Positions 52,890 to 62,743 of a stretch of 64,000 nt of DNA are shown here, piece by piece (position 1 is the first letter of the stretch; each line of letters begins with the position of its first letter). The notes beneath the pieces were generated by a model, which was not told the DNA's origin, searched no databases, and saw nothing but the letters and a program-made list of their open reading frames with translations. The position numbers and the translations under genes are program-made. The stretch is from Terripilifer ovatus. GTDB lineage: Bacteria > Pseudomonadota > Alphaproteobacteria > Rhizobiales > Beijerinckiaceae. Where the stretch lies: positions 1 to 64,000 of the forward strand of contig JARHVB010000024.1 of the NCBI GenBank assembly GCA_029222685.1, written 5' to 3'.

Positions 52890-54248
52890 ATGTTGACTCT
52901 GACCTCTCTCGGCGGCGCCGGCACTGTCACCGGCTCCAAACATCTCCTCACCAACGGCGGCAAGCGCATCTTGATTGATTGCGGTCTATTTCAAGGCCTC
53001 AAGAACCTTCGCGAGCTGAACTGGGAACCGTTGCCGGTCGCGCCGTCGAGCATCGATGCCGTCGTCTTGACCCATGCTCATCTCGATCACTCGGGCGACT
53101 TACCCAAGCTCGTGCGTGACGGCTTTCGTGGCCGCATCTACGCGACCGCGGCGACACGCGATGTCGCAGAGCTCATCCTCAAGGACAGCGGCTACCTCAA
53201 CGAGAAGGACGCTGAGTACGCCAATCGGAAAGGGTTCTCCAAACACAAGCCGGCGCTGCCGCTGTACGGCGCGCGTGATGCCGAACGCGCCATGGAATTC
53301 TTTTCGCTTGTTCCTTTCAACACGGTCACGACGCTCCCAGGTGGTGCGACCGTGAGGTTTCGCTACGCCGGCCACATCCTCGGAGCCGCCAGCGCCGAGA
53401 TCGAATGGGGCGGCCGCCGCATTGCTTTTTCAGGGGACCTCGGTCGCTACGGCGATCCAATCTTTCCAGACCCAGCCGCTATCGCCGAAGCAGATTACGT
53501 CGTCGTTGAATCGACCTACGGAAATCGTACCCACGATGTGACGGATCCCACCGAAGCGCTTGGCAATGTCATCGAGCGCACCATCAAGCGCGGTGGCACA
53601 GTGGTCATCCCGGCCTTCGCGGTCGGACGGGCACAGTCGCTACTCTATCATCTGTGGCGCCTGCAAACCGCCGGCCGCCTTCCGAGCGTCCCGATCTATC
53701 TGGACAGCCCGATGGCGATCGAAGCGACTGGCCTGCTCCACGCCCACCACGACGATCACCAACTGTCTTCGAGTGAATGCGACGCGATCTGCCGCATCGC
53801 CACCTACACGCGCGATGTGGAAAGCTCCAAGGCGATTTCGACCAGCCCCTGGCCCAAGGTGGTGGTATCGGCGAGCGGGATGGCGACGGGAGGTCGCGTC
53901 CTCCATCATCTCAAAGCCTTCGCGACCGATCCCAAGCACACGATCCTGTTCTCGGGGTTCCAGGCTGCTGGAACGCGAGGACGGGCTATGCTTCAGGGCG
54001 CGCGCGACATCAGGATCCATGGCCAATGGATCCCGGTTCGGGCGGAAGTCGATGACCTGTCGATGCTGTCGGCACATGCCGATGCCGACGAGCTGATGCG
54101 CTGGCTCTCCGGCTTCCGCCGCGCTCCGTCTCGCGTCTTCATCGTCCATGGCGAGGCCGACGCCGCCGAAGCGCTGCGGGTGCGGATTGATCGCGAACTT
54201 GGGTGGGATGCCGCTGTGCCACGTCAGAACCAGATCTTCGATCTATGA
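52890..54248 (+). CDS. Metallo-beta-lactamase/beta-CASP nuclease (RNA-processing type), 452 aa
   Basis: The MBL zinc motif HAHLDHSGD is at about residues 62-70, with later metal ligands in GHILGAASAEIEW and FSGDLGRYGDPI. The beta-CASP insert (residues about 200-390) shows the typical GRAQSLLYHLWRLQ helix. The C-terminal RMMBL region has VDDLSMLSAHADADELMRWL and VFIVHGE with the conserved His. Such proteins act as RNA endo- or exonucleases (YsxF/CPSF-73-like). Its place between phosphoketolase and AMP phosphorylase suggests RNA turnover feeding nucleotide salvage, which is inference. Overlaps the next gene by ATGA. Confidence 0.9.
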   Translation: MLTLTSLGGAGTVTGSKHLLTNGGKRILIDCGLFQGLKNLRELNWEPLPVAPSSIDAVVLTHAHLDHSGDLPKLVRDGFRGRIYATAATRDVAELILKDSGYLNEKDAEYANRKGFSKHKPALPLYGARDAERAMEFFSLVPFNTVTTLPGGATVRFRYAGHILGAASAEIEWGGRRIAFSGDLGRYGDPIFPDPAAIAEADYVVVESTYGNRTHDVTDPTEALGNVIERTIKRGGTVVIPAFAVGRAQSLLYHLWRLQTAGRLPSVPIYLDSPMAIEATGLLHAHHDDHQLSSSECDAICRIATYTRDVESSKAISTSPWPKVVVSASGMATGGRVLHHLKAFATDPKHTILFSGFQAAGTRGRAMLQGARDIRIHGQWIPVRAEVDDLSMLSAHADADELMRWLSGFRRAPSRVFIVHGEADAAEALRVRIDRELGWDAAVPRQNQIFDL

Positions 54249-55774
54249 CGACGACAGATAGCACTGCTCGTGCCGATCAACCAAGGCACCGTGTACGCCG
54301 CCTCCGGCTGCATAGCCAGCACCAGGCGATCGTAGTCATGCGTGCCGACTGTCACGTCTGCCGGGCCGAGGGATTTGCTTCGCGCTCTCAGGTTCTCGTG
54401 GCCAATGGCAGGCGCCAGGTCCAGGCGACTCTTTTTCAGATCGAAGGCGAATCTATGTTGGCTCTCGATGAGATCGGGCTGTCGGAAACTGCCTGGGACC
54501 TTCTTGGCGTCGCGGAAGGCGACGAGGTCAGGGTCTCCCATCCACCCGCAATGGATTCGCTCGCTGATGTGCGGCGGCGTATCTATGGCAATCGTCTGGA
54601 TACGACCGCCTTCTCGGAGATCGTGAGGGATGTTGTCGCCGGCCGCTACACCGACGTGCACCTCGCCGCCTTCCTGACCGCGAGCGCCGCGCTGCCGCTG
54701 GACGAAGAGGAAACGGTTAGTCTGACGAGGGCAATGGTGAATGTCGGCGACCGCCTGCGCTGGGATGCCGCGATCGTGGTCGATAAACACTGCATCGGCG
54801 GGCTTCCCGGCAACCGCACCACGCCGATTGTCGTGGCGATCGTGGCCGCGAACGGCCTAGTCATGCCCAAGACCTCCTCGCGCGCGATCACCTCGCCGGC
54901 CGGTACGGCCGATATGATGGAAACCTTGGCGCCTGTCGATCTCGACATCGCGACTCTCCGGCGCGTGGTGGAGGCGGAAGGGGGCTGCATTGCCTGGGGC
55001 GGTGCGGTCCACCTCAGCCCGGCCGACGATATCTTCGTGCGGGTGGAGCGCGAACTGGATATCGATACTGAAGGTCAGTTGATTGCGTCCGTCCTCTCGA
55101 AGAAGATCGCTGCAGGCTCGACACACGTGGTCATCGATATCCCGGTCGGCGCAACCGCGAAGGTGCGCGGTAAAGACGTCGCTGACCGCCTTGCCGAGCG
55201 CATGACCGCAGTGGCTGCGCGCTTTAACCTTGCCGCCAGATGCCTTCAAACCGATGGCTCGCAGCCCGTCGGCCGTGGCATCGGTCCGGCGCTCGAAGCC
55301 TTCGATGTGCTCTCCGTTTTGCATAACAAATCCGACGCGCCCGATGACCTGCGCCAGCGGGCTGTCACGCTGGCGGGCGCGGCGCTGGAAATTGGCGGCA
55401 AGGCCAGCCAGGGAAGCGGCGCAGCGCTGGCGCTCTCGACGCTTGCCGGCGGCGCAGCGTGGAAGAAGTTCGAAGCCATCTGTGAGGCGCAGGGCGGACT
55501 GCGCACTCCGCCGCAGGCGCGCCACGTCTATCCATTGGTTGCGCCGCGCGCAGGCCGAATCGTTCATATCGACAATCGCAAACTAGCGCGGCTTGCCAAG
55601 CTCGCTGGCGCGCCCGGCGCCAAGGCTGCCGGCGTCTTCATGGAGGTGCGGCTTGGCGACGACGTCGACCGCGGACAGCCGCTCTTTCATGTCCACGCCG
55701 AGACACCCGGCGAGCTCGCCTACGCGCTCGACTATGCGGCACGTGCTGGCGATATTATGATAGTCGGGTCTTAA
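54245..55774 (+). CDS. AMP phosphorylase / thymidine phosphorylase family enzyme, 509 aa
   Basis: Residues 95-509 carry the nucleoside phosphorylase fold. The key block VVDKHCIGGLPGNRTTPIVVAIVAANGL and SRAITSPAGTADMMETLAPV matches the archaeal AMP-phosphorylase subgroup and not E. coli DeoA (which has STGG and RGLGHTGGTLDKLE). The 85-residue N-terminal extension and length near 505 are also those of AMP phosphorylase. It would turn AMP or other NMPs and phosphate into base and ribose 1,5-bisphosphate. No ribose-1,5-bisphosphate isomerase or RuBisCO is seen here; the PRPP-synthetase homologue upstream may be relevant. Last gene of the 49.4-55.8 kb operon. Confidence 0.88.
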   Translation: MTTTDSTARADQPRHRVRRLRLHSQHQAIVVMRADCHVCRAEGFASRSQVLVANGRRQVQATLFQIEGESMLALDEIGLSETAWDLLGVAEGDEVRVSHPPAMDSLADVRRRIYGNRLDTTAFSEIVRDVVAGRYTDVHLAAFLTASAALPLDEEETVSLTRAMVNVGDRLRWDAAIVVDKHCIGGLPGNRTTPIVVAIVAANGLVMPKTSSRAITSPAGTADMMETLAPVDLDIATLRRVVEAEGGCIAWGGAVHLSPADDIFVRVERELDIDTEGQLIASVLSKKIAAGSTHVVIDIPVGATAKVRGKDVADRLAERMTAVAARFNLAARCLQTDGSQPVGRGIGPALEAFDVLSVLHNKSDAPDDLRQRAVTLAGAALEIGGKASQGSGAALALSTLAGGAAWKKFEAICEAQGGLRTPPQARHVYPLVAPRAGRIVHIDNRKLARLAKLAGAPGAKAAGVFMEVRLGDDVDRGQPLFHVHAETPGELAYALDYAARAGDIMIVGS

Positions 55775-55887
55775 AGGCTCCCTGCTGGCGGTTGAGTCGG
55801 ATCGTCTGGGCTTACCTGGGACCGCGCTCAAAGCAATAACTCCGTTTCCAATTTACAGGATATTTTGCAGCATACACAGGGTTTTAC

Positions 55888-56135
55888 GATGTGGAGGCCT
55901 GCCAACTTTTCATGTGGGGCCAAGCGACATTGCCAAAGGATTTCGACACTGCGATATGGCCTACTCACCGTCTGCTCGCTGCTCCTGGATCGCTCAACGC
56001 CACGGCCGAGGCGCACCGCGACCACCTTGCGAAATAGTCGACACCCTCCGCCATCGAAAGGTCAGTTGGGCAAAGATCACAGATAAGCTTGACGTGTTGC
56101 GTCAGACTGCAAGGGAACGGTTCGGCGGATCTTAG
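55888..56135 (+). pseudogene. Relic of a ClpX-type zinc-finger protein gene
   Basis: The reading DVEACQLFMWGQATLPKDFDTAIWPTHRLLAAPGSLNATAEAHRDHLAK follows the gene at 44566 residue for residue. A one-base deletion after AHRDHLAK shifts the frame, and the next frame continues VDTLRHRKVSWAKITDKLDVLRQTARERFGGS to a TAG. The zinc-finger part is missing at the 5' side. The relic shows the full-length ending that the intact copy has lost. Confidence 0.85.
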
Positions 56136-57049
56136 TTGCGCCGGAGCCGGCTTATCTTCGTTGTCTAACAGCGCTGGAATGGCAGGGCTCGACGGGCCAT
56201 CTGGTGCGCTGCCGCTCACCCTCGCCCTGCCGACTTGTCCTTGCTTGTCGAAGATCATACAGAACATGATCGAACTTGTTTGCTAAGCTCTTCCCCATCA
56301 AGCCTACCGCGTGCTCGCCACACATTTGCTAGCCATGCCTGATGAGGTAGGCGACGACGCAGCCATCGTCTTCAGCATGAGACAATGGTGCCAAACCCGT
56401 TCTGCTCCGATGGCTTGAAGATTCTCTACGTGATGATGTCGTCGATGGCCGCCCACCGAAGGTGGTCAAGTTGGGCACCGTCCGTCATTGGCGATTCGCT
56501 CTTGTCCGTCATTCGCAACTTTGTACGGCGGCAATCCCGAACCCGTCTCGTCACCGGGCGGGAATCTAGTCTAGGCTGGCGAATAGCCCAGCTGCTATAC
56601 AGGGGCATCGTAAGACATCGAGCCCGTGAGACGCCGGATTAATTCCTCGATCAACGCTACCTTGGCCGCTTCGCCTGGGCATCAGTGCGTCATGGTGGCA
56701 TCACCGCAGCCCTGCGGGATGAAGTCGAAGCGCGCCACCGTCACGACGGTGACTGGCGACTACCCGGGCAGTGCGCATCATCCATCGCCATACGAGCGAG
56801 ACCCCTCCGTGAAGCTCTACCAATCTCTTTGGTAAGCGCGAGACAAGTTTGAGGACAACTTGGTGTGGTAAATTCGTTGGATTATGTTCGAAACATTCTG
56901 CTGCGAGGACTATTAACTGGCGACAGAGATTACGTTACACGGGTCGGTCCCAAAACGCGGTGTGCATGAAATTTCCGGCGGGCGCCCTTGAGGCCAAGCT
57001 TATCGCGGTGACGCAGGTCAAGTCGTGAACCCATAACGGATAGGTGGCA
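56136..57049. other. 914-bp gene-free stretch
   Basis: No open frame has both a ribosome-binding site and recognisable protein. Composition and lack of long frames suggest decayed DNA after the zinc-finger relic, plus the promoter of the gene at 57050. I see no repeats or RNA genes here. Confidence 0.4.
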
Positions 57050-57916
57050 ATGACTATCAGTGTCCAGACCTTTTACGATCAGCGCAGTGGCACCGCAACG
57101 CATGTTGTCACATGCGCTGCGTCCGGTTCTTGTGTTGTCATCGATCCAGTGTTCGATCTAGATCCAAAGTCGGGACGTACCAGCCGCGCTCCCGTTGACC
57201 GTATCGTGGATTTCATAAGGGCCGAGAAGTTGTCACTGGAATGGCTTCTGGAGACCCATGTTCATCACGATCACATCTCCGGCGCCCTGGCCTTGCGTGA
57301 AACGCTCGGCGGCCGACTGGCAATCGGCAAGCGCGTTGTGGAGGTCGCCGAAGTTATTCGCCAAGTCTATGCCCTGCCGCAAACGCATGCACGTCCGTTC
57401 GACCGTCTGTTGGATGAAGGCGACAGCCTGGGGTTTGGCGAAGAGACGATCGAGGTTTGGGCGACGCCGGGGCACACGATCGACCATTTGAGCTATCGCA
57501 TCGCCGACACGATTTTTCTGGGCGACACGCTCTTCATGCCCGATAGCGGAACGGCGCGCTGCGACTTCCATCGCGGCGACGCCCGCATGCTCCATTCTTC
57601 GATCCGTCGTATCCTCGATCAGCCCGAAGAGACACGCTTGTTCGTTTGCCATGATTACGGCGCGGAGGGCAGCCGCCCGCCCGCCTGGGCAACCACAGTG
57701 GGCGCGCAGCGGGCCGAAAATATTCATGTCGGCAAGGGGCGGACCGAAGCGGAGTTCATCGCTCTGCGGCAGGAGCGCGATGCCGGGCTCGAAATGCCAG
57801 CGCTCCTGCTCGCATCCTTGCCGCTCAACATCGCGGCTGGGCGCTTCCCGGAGCCCGCAAGTAACGGGCGGGTCATTCTGCCGATGCCGCTTGATGTTCC
57901 GGTCAGTGCTCTCTAG
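57050..57916 (+). CDS. Persulfide-dioxygenase-like MBL-fold protein (ETHE1/Blh type), 288 aa
   Basis: ETHE1-type enzymes oxidise glutathione persulfide to sulfite. The metal motif [10 protein letters not shown] (about residues 68-77) and the later [11 protein letters not shown] (His), [18 protein letters not shown] (bridging Asp and family-typical GTARCDF) and [10 protein letters not shown] (His) give a full iron site in the persulfide dioxygenase pattern. The length of 288 fits the Blh subgroup found with sulfide-linked genes. The ATG at 57050 is preferred over GTG at 57044. The next gene, 52 bases on, is a flavin disulfide reductase-like protein. Confidence 0.85.
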   Translation: MTISVQTFYDQRSGTATHVVTCAASGSCVVIDPVFDLDPKSGRTSRAPVDRIVDFIRAEKLSLEWLLETHVHHDHISGALALRETLGGRLAIGKRVVEVAEVIRQVYALPQTHARPFDRLLDEGDSLGFGEETIEVWATPGHTIDHLSYRIADTIFLGDTLFMPDSGTARCDFHRGDARMLHSSIRRILDQPEETRLFVCHDYGAEGSRPPAWATTVGAQRAENIHVGKGRTEAEFIALRQERDAGLEMPALLLASLPLNIAAGRFPEPASNGRVILPMPLDVPVSAL

Positions 57917-57968
57917 CCGCCACCGCCCGAGCGTGGCTTCCACCGCCCCAAATACACGGGACACCGTG

Positions 57969-58904
57969 ATGGATGAAATCCTGTCAACTGGCCGTCCGCT
58001 CGATTGCCTCGTTGTTGGAGGGGGCCCTGCGGGCCTGACTGCTGCGATCTATCTGGCGCGGTACCGGCGACGCGTCACCGTAGTGGACGACGGCGACAGC
58101 CGCGCACTCTGGATACCCCGTTCACACAACCATGCCGGCTTTCCCGACGGAATTAGCGGCAAGGAGCTGTTGAGTCGTATGCGCGCTCAGGCGGAGCTCT
58201 ACGGTGCCGGATTGCTGCGGGGCCGTATCGAGACGATCGAGGAGCGGGACGGCAGCTTTCTGGCGTGTGGTAACAACATCGCGCTCGAAGCGCGAACCAT
58301 TCTTTTGGCAACCGGCACCAACAACCGGCGCCCGGACCTCGATCCCGCTATGCATCGGTCTGCGCTGGAGCGCGGTCTGCTGCGCTATTGTCCGGTCTGC
58401 GACGGCTTCGAGGCCGGGGACAAGGCTATCGGTGTTATCGGCGCCGATGCGAGGGGCGTCGCTGAAGCCTTGTTCCTGCGAACATATTCCGAAGACATTA
58501 CCATACTCTCGGCGGGTGCAGTCGATATCAGCTCCGACGACCGCGCCCTTCTCGAACGCCACGGTATCCGCGTGGAAGAACGACCGCCCTTGCGCCTCGA
58601 TTGCACCGGTAGTCGCGCGATAGTTCACTTTCGCGACGGCTCGCAGCTCAGCTTCGACACCATCTATCCGGCGCTTGGTTCCGAAGCGAACGACCATCTT
58701 GCCCAGGCGCTCTGTCTCGACATGGCGGATGGGTGCTGTATCGCGGTCGATCAAAAGCAACGCACTAGCCGAGGCGGCATCTACGCCGCAGGCGACATCG
58801 TCTTCGCGCTCGATCAGATCAGCGTCGCGATGGGCCACGCGGCAATCGCCGCCACGACGCTGCACAACGATCTGCGCAATCTAGACGGCTTAACGCGCCA
58901 GTAG
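57969..58904 (+). CDS. Thioredoxin-reductase-like FAD/NAD(P) oxidoreductase, 311 aa
   Basis: An N-terminal FAD motif [18 protein letters not shown] (about residues 15-32), then the redox pair Cys141-x-x-Cys144 in [11 protein letters not shown] (as CATC in TrxB), an NAD(P) motif [16 protein letters not shown], and the C-terminal [24 protein letters not shown], which binds FAD. The size matches low-molecular-weight TrxR. It could reduce a thioredoxin or act with the persulfide dioxygenase. No thioredoxin gene lies nearby. The ribosome-binding site is weak (CACGGGAC). Confidence 0.9.
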   Translation: MDEILSTGRPLDCLVVGGGPAGLTAAIYLARYRRRVTVVDDGDSRALWIPRSHNHAGFPDGISGKELLSRMRAQAELYGAGLLRGRIETIEERDGSFLACGNNIALEARTILLATGTNNRRPDLDPAMHRSALERGLLRYCPVCDGFEAGDKAIGVIGADARGVAEALFLRTYSEDITILSAGAVDISSDDRALLERHGIRVEERPPLRLDCTGSRAIVHFRDGSQLSFDTIYPALGSEANDHLAQALCLDMADGCCIAVDQKQRTSRGGIYAAGDIVFALDQISVAMGHAAIAATTLHNDLRNLDGLTRQ

Positions 58905-59541
58905 TAAATCGGGCTGTGAAGTCGAGAATGGCAGCAGAGACAAAACCTTCGAAGCGCTTGAGCTGCCTGTCCAGAGCCGCAGTGCATCGCACCTCATCTC
59001 TTTGTCGTATTCAATCTGGACTGATGGCGGTTCTCGTGCGTTTCATGACGGAAGTGAAACAGCCGCGCTGTGTGGGTCTTCCATCAGCGCAAAGCAGGGC
59101 ATTGGGACTGTGCCGATACGGAGGACATTAACTCGCTGGCAAAGTCAGTTGTAAATGTGTCGGACCGCGCGACGGTGCAGGCAGTTTGGCCAGGCTTGCG
59201 CTGTTGTGTGGGCAATGGATGAGGTGATATTGTGCACCGGTGATGGTCACATTCTCCCGTCACCGGGGGTGGGCGATCAAAGGAGTGATACAGCGTGAAA
59301 TGGCGGTTCACGAGCGTGCTGTGCAAAGGCAACGCCCGATCGCCCTTAAAAAGGTAGCGTTCCTTGATACCGAGGCCGAAGATGAGCGCAACATCAGAGA
59401 ATTGCCCAGCGGGGCTCTGATCGCATCTTCCCAGCAGGTCGACTGCGACCATGGGGTGCCAGCATGTCCTTAACGTGAGCATTTGGCGCCTAAGTGTGCT
59501 AATATTTGGACATCTCGCTATATTTAGGGGCAGTCGCTTTT
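58905..59541. other. 637-bp gene-free stretch
   Basis: Short frames in both directions without ribosome-binding sites or known motifs. It includes the promoter region of the TPR gene. Nothing else recognised. Confidence 0.4.
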
Positions 59542-60822
59542 ATGCTCAGGGCGCTTTCCAAACAATCGGCCCCACCGTTGGTGTTCGGACTTTTCGTGAC
59601 GCTCATTACTTTGTCTGTAATACCTTTGGCGAAGGCAGACGCACTCGATTTGGCACAGGCTGGTTTTGCGGCGAAGCAGCGTCGCGATTGCGTGCAAGCC
59701 ATTCAGCTTTTTAGCGAGGCAATTCGTCAGGGTAATTTCGATAGTGAGCGCCGCGGCTTCCTCGTCTACAGCCGAGGTGTATGTTACGAGGGCATGGGAA
59801 TTCGCGACAAAGCGTTATCCGATTTCGACACTGCAATAGCGCTTTTGCCGAACTTTCCCAATTCCTACATCTACCGGGGCCTGATTTGGACATTCGAGCG
59901 CGAATACGATCGCGCCATCGACGACTTTCTTAGCGCGCGCCGACTAAGTCCCAGGGATCCGATGATTTTCAACAACCTTGCGGGCGCTTACGAAAGAAAA
60001 GGCGATCTGGATCGAGCGATCGAAAACTATGATGAGGCTGTTCGCCTTCAGCCGAGTTATGCAGAAGCTTATTACAACCGCGCTGCCGCCTTTCTGACGA
60101 AAGGCGATCTACAAAGAGCACTTTCCGATTACGACCAGGCAATCTCACTGCAGCCGACGTTTGCGGATGCAATCGGCAACAGAGGCGCGGTGCATCTGAT
60201 GCTGGGAAACTTTGAGAAGGCGATCGCAGATTTCGGCGCGGCGATCCGCCTGAGGCCGGGGGACGCGAGCTTTTGGGCAAATCGGGCCAATGCAAATTTG
60301 ACAGTAAGAAATCTTACTGCGGCGCTCGCCGATTTCGATCAGGCGCTCCAACTTGCTCCCGGAGACCCAGCCTATTATCTCGGTCGAGGACGCGCCCGAT
60401 TGTTTGCCGGGGATAATACGGCGAGTGTCGAGGATTTCAAAACCGCGGTGCGTCTGCGGCCGTCCAATCCATATGCGATGATCTGGCTCCACATCGCTCG
60501 CGTGCACGGTGGAGAAAATGACCGCGCCGAGCTGACCGAGAACGCTGCAAAAGTCAGGCGAGACATGTGGCCGGCGCCGATGCTCGAGTATTATCTGGAT
60601 GCGGTCGATTCGGGGCAAGTTCAGGCGGCATCCCGTATCGGGTCTGGCCAGGATCAAGCCAAGCGCGCGTGCGAAGCTGAGTTCTTCTTGAGCGAGTCCA
60701 TTGTTCATGCCGGACAAGTCGATCAAGCGCGCGAACGTCTCAAAAGCGTAGTGGCAGGGTGCAAACTGTATGACGTCGTTTACAGCGCAGCATTGGCCGA
60801 GCTTAATTTACTTTCTAAATGA
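59542..60822 (+). CDS. Secreted or periplasmic TPR-repeat protein, 426 aa
   Basis: A signal peptide (about residues 1-33, ending LAKA) precedes at least seven tetratricopeptide repeats, clearly seen as NNLAGAYERKGDLDRAIENYDEAVRLQPSYAEAYYNRAAAFLTKGDLQRALSDYDQAISLQP and similar 34-residue units from about 50 to 330. The C-terminal 90 residues are a different helical region. TPR proteins act as scaffolds; the partner is unknown. The ATG at 59542 is preferred to a TTG at 59506 because it starts directly at the signal peptide. Transcription is probably monocistronic. Confidence 0.85.
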   Translation: MLRALSKQSAPPLVFGLFVTLITLSVIPLAKADALDLAQAGFAAKQRRDCVQAIQLFSEAIRQGNFDSERRGFLVYSRGVCYEGMGIRDKALSDFDTAIALLPNFPNSYIYRGLIWTFEREYDRAIDDFLSARRLSPRDPMIFNNLAGAYERKGDLDRAIENYDEAVRLQPSYAEAYYNRAAAFLTKGDLQRALSDYDQAISLQPTFADAIGNRGAVHLMLGNFEKAIADFGAAIRLRPGDASFWANRANANLTVRNLTAALADFDQALQLAPGDPAYYLGRGRARLFAGDNTASVEDFKTAVRLRPSNPYAMIWLHIARVHGGENDRAELTENAAKVRRDMWPAPMLEYYLDAVDSGQVQAASRIGSGQDQAKRACEAEFFLSESIVHAGQVDQARERLKSVVAGCKLYDVVYSAALAELNLLSK

Positions 60823-60966
60823 TGGGCGACTCAGCTGTGCTCCAATCATTGACAGGGCGCGCAGAGCAGACGCGCGCCGACAATTTTGCGCATAATTGAT
60901 TAGGCCCCTTAGCCTTGATCGGCAGGCTCCAAGCGTGAATGCGAAAGTCGGTTCCGGGACAAGGGC

Positions 60967-62583
60967 ATGAGCAAAAACATCGTCATTTATTCTGATGGTA
61001 CTGGGCAGGACGGTGGCGCCCGTCCGGAGCAACGCATCAGCAACATCTACAAGATGTACAGGGTCTCACGTAACCACGCGGATACGGCTGTCGACTCGGC
61101 CAAGCAGGTCGTCTTCTATGATGCCGGCTTGGGAACCGATATCGGTGCCACCGCTTTCATCGCTCCCTTGCGATTTGTCCAGAAGATGCTGGGATCTGTT
61201 GCTGGCGATGGGATCAAACGCAATATCGCTGATTGCTACGAATTCATCCTCAACCACTATGAGGACGGCGACCGGATATTTCTGTTTGGCTTCAGCCGTG
61301 GAGCCTACACGGTCCGCAGCGTCGCCAACTTGCTGATGCTGTGCGGCGTCCCGACGACGACGCCCGCAGGTCCTCTGCTACGCTTTCGGAAGGTTGTGAG
61401 GGACGTCGCCTGGGAAGCGGTCGATACGGTCCTCGAACACGGCGCAGGCCACCCGCGCGAGCAGTTTGAGGCGGAGAGACTGGAACTGGCGCGGCGATTT
61501 CAACTCAAATACGGGTCTGGCGATGGAGCAAACTCGAATGCCGCCGCCTATTTCATCGGGGTGTTCGACACCGTCGCAGCACTTGGAGCAAGCGGCCCCA
61601 GGCGTCGCATGATCCAACTGGGCTTGACCCTCGGCGTTGCGGTTGCTGCGTTTATAGCTTCCCTTGTCCCTGCCGCGGTTGTCGGTGTAGTAGCAGCCAT
61701 TGTCTCGGGAGCAGGCCTGCTTTGGGGATTTATCGTCCCGGCGTGGTTCGTCACCCATCTGGCGATGTTGGGTGCCGTCCTATGGTTCTTGAATAAGCAG
61801 CGCACGACTAATCGTAAGACGATTTACGATTTCCCAAACAAGGGAGACCCGCCTCGTTCGCACATTGCGGAATGGACGGGAAAGAACTTCGACCGCCTCC
61901 TCAGCAAGCACGTTCGGTTTGCGCGATCGGCGAATGCGATCGATGAAGCGCGTAAGGACTTCGCCCGGGTCGGCTGGGGCGGCACCGAACCGGGGGCGCA
62001 CCCTGCCACGCCTGGTTTTGATCGCATTATCCAGCTTTGGTTTGCGGGCAACCACTCCGACATCGGCGGGTCTTATCCGGAACCGGAATCGCGGCTGTCG
62101 GATATCGCGCTCTCCTGGATGTGCGAACAAGCGATTTCCGTCCCCGACGGCCTCATCACCGGCCCGATCTACGTCGACGGCGTCAAAATGCCGAACACCG
62201 GGGATTCTGGCCCCGCGCTAAACCTGTTTCCTCGGGCCGACGGTGTGCAGCATTGCGAGATTGCCAGCATGCGCGACACCCTGGATAGTTACGCTGCCAG
62301 CTTGCCAAAATGGCCGTGGCTGCAGACTCTCGTCGGCGCCAAGAACTGGGACTTTGAAATCCGGGAGATCAATCCCAAAGCACCGGTGCACGCGACTGTC
62401 CGGGCGCGGTTTGACTTGCCGGAGGTTAGGCAGTGTGCGGGCGTTGGCGCGTACCGCCCGGACGCGCTGAAAAATCATGAAAGCTTTAAGCAGTATTACC
62501 AGCCGCTGACGAGCGCGGAATCCCCGGCTCATCTGCACCGAAGTCCTGCCGCATCTCTCGATCGCTCCGACTCGAAGGCCTGA
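60967..62583 (+). CDS. DUF2235 alpha/beta-hydrolase-like protein, 538 aa
   Basis: The N-terminal KNIVIYSDGTGQDGG and the nucleophile elbow GFSRGAYTVR (Ser110) define DUF2235, a family that includes type VI secretion phospholipase effectors (Tle1-like). A further conserved segment is QLWFAGNHSDIGGSYPE, with the catalytic Asp/His region. Residues about 215-275 contain two hydrophobic stretches inside the hydrolase fold (LGLTLGVAVAAFIASLVPAAVV...; IVPAWFVTHLAMLGAVLWFL), so it may be membrane-attached. No type VI genes or immunity gene are seen in the window. Phospholipase activity is not shown. Confidence 0.85.
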   Translation: MSKNIVIYSDGTGQDGGARPEQRISNIYKMYRVSRNHADTAVDSAKQVVFYDAGLGTDIGATAFIAPLRFVQKMLGSVAGDGIKRNIADCYEFILNHYEDGDRIFLFGFSRGAYTVRSVANLLMLCGVPTTTPAGPLLRFRKVVRDVAWEAVDTVLEHGAGHPREQFEAERLELARRFQLKYGSGDGANSNAAAYFIGVFDTVAALGASGPRRRMIQLGLTLGVAVAAFIASLVPAAVVGVVAAIVSGAGLLWGFIVPAWFVTHLAMLGAVLWFLNKQRTTNRKTIYDFPNKGDPPRSHIAEWTGKNFDRLLSKHVRFARSANAIDEARKDFARVGWGGTEPGAHPATPGFDRIIQLWFAGNHSDIGGSYPEPESRLSDIALSWMCEQAISVPDGLITGPIYVDGVKMPNTGDSGPALNLFPRADGVQHCEIASMRDTLDSYAASLPKWPWLQTLVGAKNWDFEIREINPKAPVHATVRARFDLPEVRQCAGVGAYRPDALKNHESFKQYYQPLTSAESPAHLHRSPAASLDRSDSKA

Positions 62584-62743
62584 TGTTCGCGGGACGCTCT
62601 CGAATGCGTTTTTCCGACGCGAAATCCATTGGTCGGAGTTTTCACACCCTTCGTGACGCTGACGTGACACCTGCAAAAACTTAGCTGTTGCCAACACCCA
62701 AATGTCGTGCCGAATACCGGTCAAATGGGCGGGCGTAGGTGCG

